DNA of 7,288 nt from Bacteroidales bacterium (lineage in GTDB: Bacteria; Bacteroidota; Bacteroidia; Bacteroidales; P3): assembly GCA_900771365.1 (NCBI GenBank), contig CAAGNU010000317.1:1-7288 (forward strand), read 5' to 3'. Each line of letters starts with the position of its first letter. The stretch's first letter is position 1. Shown here piece by piece: positions 6,699 to 7,288 of this stretch. Both the position numbers and the translations under genes were made by a program. Below the pieces are notes generated by a model. That model was given only the letters and a program-made list of their open reading frames with translations. It was not told the DNA's origin and did not search any database.

Positions 6699-6789
6699 GC
6701 ATGATAACAAGAATTTATGATAAATTTGTTTTTGCATCACTGGGTTCTTATCCCGGCTTTCTAATTAAGGCGATGCGAACCTGGTTCTT

Positions 6790-6859
6790 GTGAGGTGCGA
6801 AATGTGAGGTGCGAAATGTGAGGTGCTAAGTGTGAAATGTGAGGTGTGAGGTGTGAGGT
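6790..6859. repeat. Heptanucleotide tandem array, ten contiguous 7-bp units
   Basis: The 70 bp divide exactly into ten 7-bp units with no gap: six copies of GTGAGGT, two of GCGAAAT, one GTGAAAT and one GCTAAGT. The first four units form two copies of a 14-bp dimer, and three identical GTGAGGT units close the array. A period of seven is not a multiple of three and stop codons interrupt the frames, so it is non-coding. It resembles short heptameric repeats known from several bacterial genomes, which can vary in copy number by slippage. Confidence 0.9.
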
Positions 6860-6866
6860 TCGAAGC

Positions 6867-6890
6867 CTTCAAATCTTCAAATCTTCAAAA
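6867..6890. repeat. Octamer tandem repeat, three copies
   Basis: CTTCAAAT occurs twice and CTTCAAAA once, back to back, starting seven bases after the heptamer array ends. The intervening bases (TCGAAGC) look like a decayed heptamer. Confidence 0.85.
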
Positions 6891-6928
6891 TTGTGAGCTG
6901 CGGCCGATGCCTCTCTCAACCCTTAGCT

Positions 6929-6983
6929 CGTCCCTGCTTCGTCCCGGGAAGCGGAGGTGGGGCGGAGGCAGGGCGGAGGTGCT
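6929..6983. repeat. GC-rich 11-bp periodic array, five units in two families
   Basis: Three adjacent 11-bp units (6951-6961, 6962-6972 and 6973-6983) all begin GCGGAGG and differ at only a few positions after that. The two preceding 11-bp blocks (6929-6939 and 6940-6950) both begin CGTCCC, so the same period extends over 55 bp with two sequence families. The block is strongly GC-rich between AT-rich neighbours. Confidence 0.8.
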
Positions 6984-7061
6984 TTGGACGGTGGCCATCC
7001 ATCCAATCTTCCATCCACCAGAACTTCCAATCTTTCCATCTTCATCCCTGATTTTCGTTTG

Positions 7062-7094
7062 CAAAGATACGAAAAATTTTGAAAACAAAGAAAA
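7062..7094 (-). promoter_or_regulatory. Promoter-like site with no evident downstream gene
   Basis: TATCTTTG on the minus strand (7069-7062) matches the -7 consensus, and about 20 bp around it are the same as the left-edge promoter. The -33 element is less clear: TTTG at 7089-7086 is only 16 bp away, and TTTT at 7094-7091 is 21 bp away. Transcription would start near 7056 and run left through the repeat arrays towards the ileS promoter 560 bp further on, with no convincing gene between. A 40-codon frame starts at 7045 but overlaps the 11-bp repeats. Confidence 0.5.
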
Positions 7095-7127
7095 CTTTTT
7101 TCATCAAATAGCCATATTTAACATGAT

Positions 7128-7288
7128 TTACGACTCAAAAAGCGATATGTTAAAGAAACCTCCGCTCCGTTTTAACAATTCACCATCTGCCAGGGGGACA
7201 AAAAATCTGCAATATACCTCTCGCGAAGCCAGTTTTTTCAAAAATAGGGGTGTGTCTGCCACCAGAGCAGATATGGATTCATCTATGA
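7128..7288 (-). other. Open frame entering from the right edge, possibly a gene 3' end
   Basis: On the minus strand the frame beginning at 7286 stays open for 52 codons to a TAA at 7130-7128. The inferred peptide includes REVYCRFFVPLADGELL and ends in NISLFES, with no family I recognise. Codon use (three ATA, AGA, CGA, CGG, TTA, CTA) is unlike the three full genes, which favour GC-ending codons and avoid TTA and CTA. It may be the tail of an acquired gene, a decayed gene or a chance open frame. Confidence 0.22.

Larger units (their letters stand above)
6399..7288. other. 890-bp non-coding region upstream of ileS, rich in repeats
   Basis: No convincing gene is seen here on either strand. From left to right it holds the ileS 5' leader and promoter (to about 6519), a degenerate 7-bp repeat block (6530-6564), an AT-rich stretch with several inverted repeats (6624-6726), tandem arrays of 7, 8 and 11 bp (6790-6983), a purine/pyrimidine-skewed tract rich in TCCA and TCTT (about 6994-7047), a promoter-like site (7062-7094) and an edge open frame (7128-7286). 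Base composition swings from very AT-rich to strongly GC-rich (about 6921-7000), unlike a uniform spacer. Confidence 0.7.

Noticed and set aside
6738..6756. A tRNA T-arm look-alike (CTGGG, seven-base loop TTCTTAT, CCCGG)
   Set aside because: Stem and loop sizes fit, but the loop lacks the purine at position 57 and the invariant A58, and no acceptor, D or anticodon arms are found around it. It is not called as a tRNA or attachment site.
6790..6983. The repeat stack as a CRISPR array
   Set aside because: Units are 7-11 bp and directly adjacent without unique spacers, and no cas genes are present, so it is not CRISPR.
6885..7088. A 67-codon minus-strand frame in the repeat region
   Set aside because: Its ATG lies upstream of the -7 box at 7062-7069, so the transcript from that promoter would not contain the start. 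The frame crosses the 11-bp and 8-bp repeats, and the translation is low-complexity with no recognised domain.

Overview
The window looks like chromosomal DNA from a member of the Bacteroidota, most likely Bacteroidales and possibly Prevotella-like. Three things support this. Intergenic regions carry close matches to the Bacteroidota sigma-ABfr promoter (TATCTTTG, fitting the TAnnTTTG -7 consensus). The genes have no clear Shine-Dalgarno sites. The isoleucyl-tRNA synthetase has the long form with a GIHH version of the HIGH motif that I associate with this phylum. Coding DNA is visibly GC-rich and the gaps between genes are AT-rich. The genus cannot be fixed from this sequence.

All supported genes are on the minus strand. 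Read in transcription order (right to left) they are ileS (6398-2985), an M20D-type amidohydrolase (2909-1713), a MATE-family efflux transporter (1628-204), and the first nine codons of another gene that runs off the left edge (29 to 1). Gaps between the three full genes are 75 and 84 bp, so a shared transcript led by ileS is possible. The first gap holds a promoter-like sequence inside a CTAG repeat array, and the second a 15-bp dyad, so the downstream genes may also be controlled separately. The left-edge gene has its own near-consensus promoter.

The 890 bp to the right of ileS (6399-7288) contain no convincing gene but much structure: the ileS leader with a 10-bp-stem hairpin, the ileS promoter, a degenerate heptamer block, several AT-rich inverted repeats, then a compact stack of tandem repeats with periods 7, 8 and 11 bp in under 200 bp, a second promoter-like site with no evident gene, and an open frame at the right edge whose codon use does not match the neighbouring genes.

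The three full genes are ordinary in function: translation, hydrolysis of N-acyl amino acids or peptides, and multidrug or metabolite export. No multi-gene defence, biosynthetic or mobile system is visible. The features most worth following are the phased CTAG array overlapping the ileS stop codon, the repeat stack with its orphan promoter, and the apparent loss of both zinc sites in IleS.
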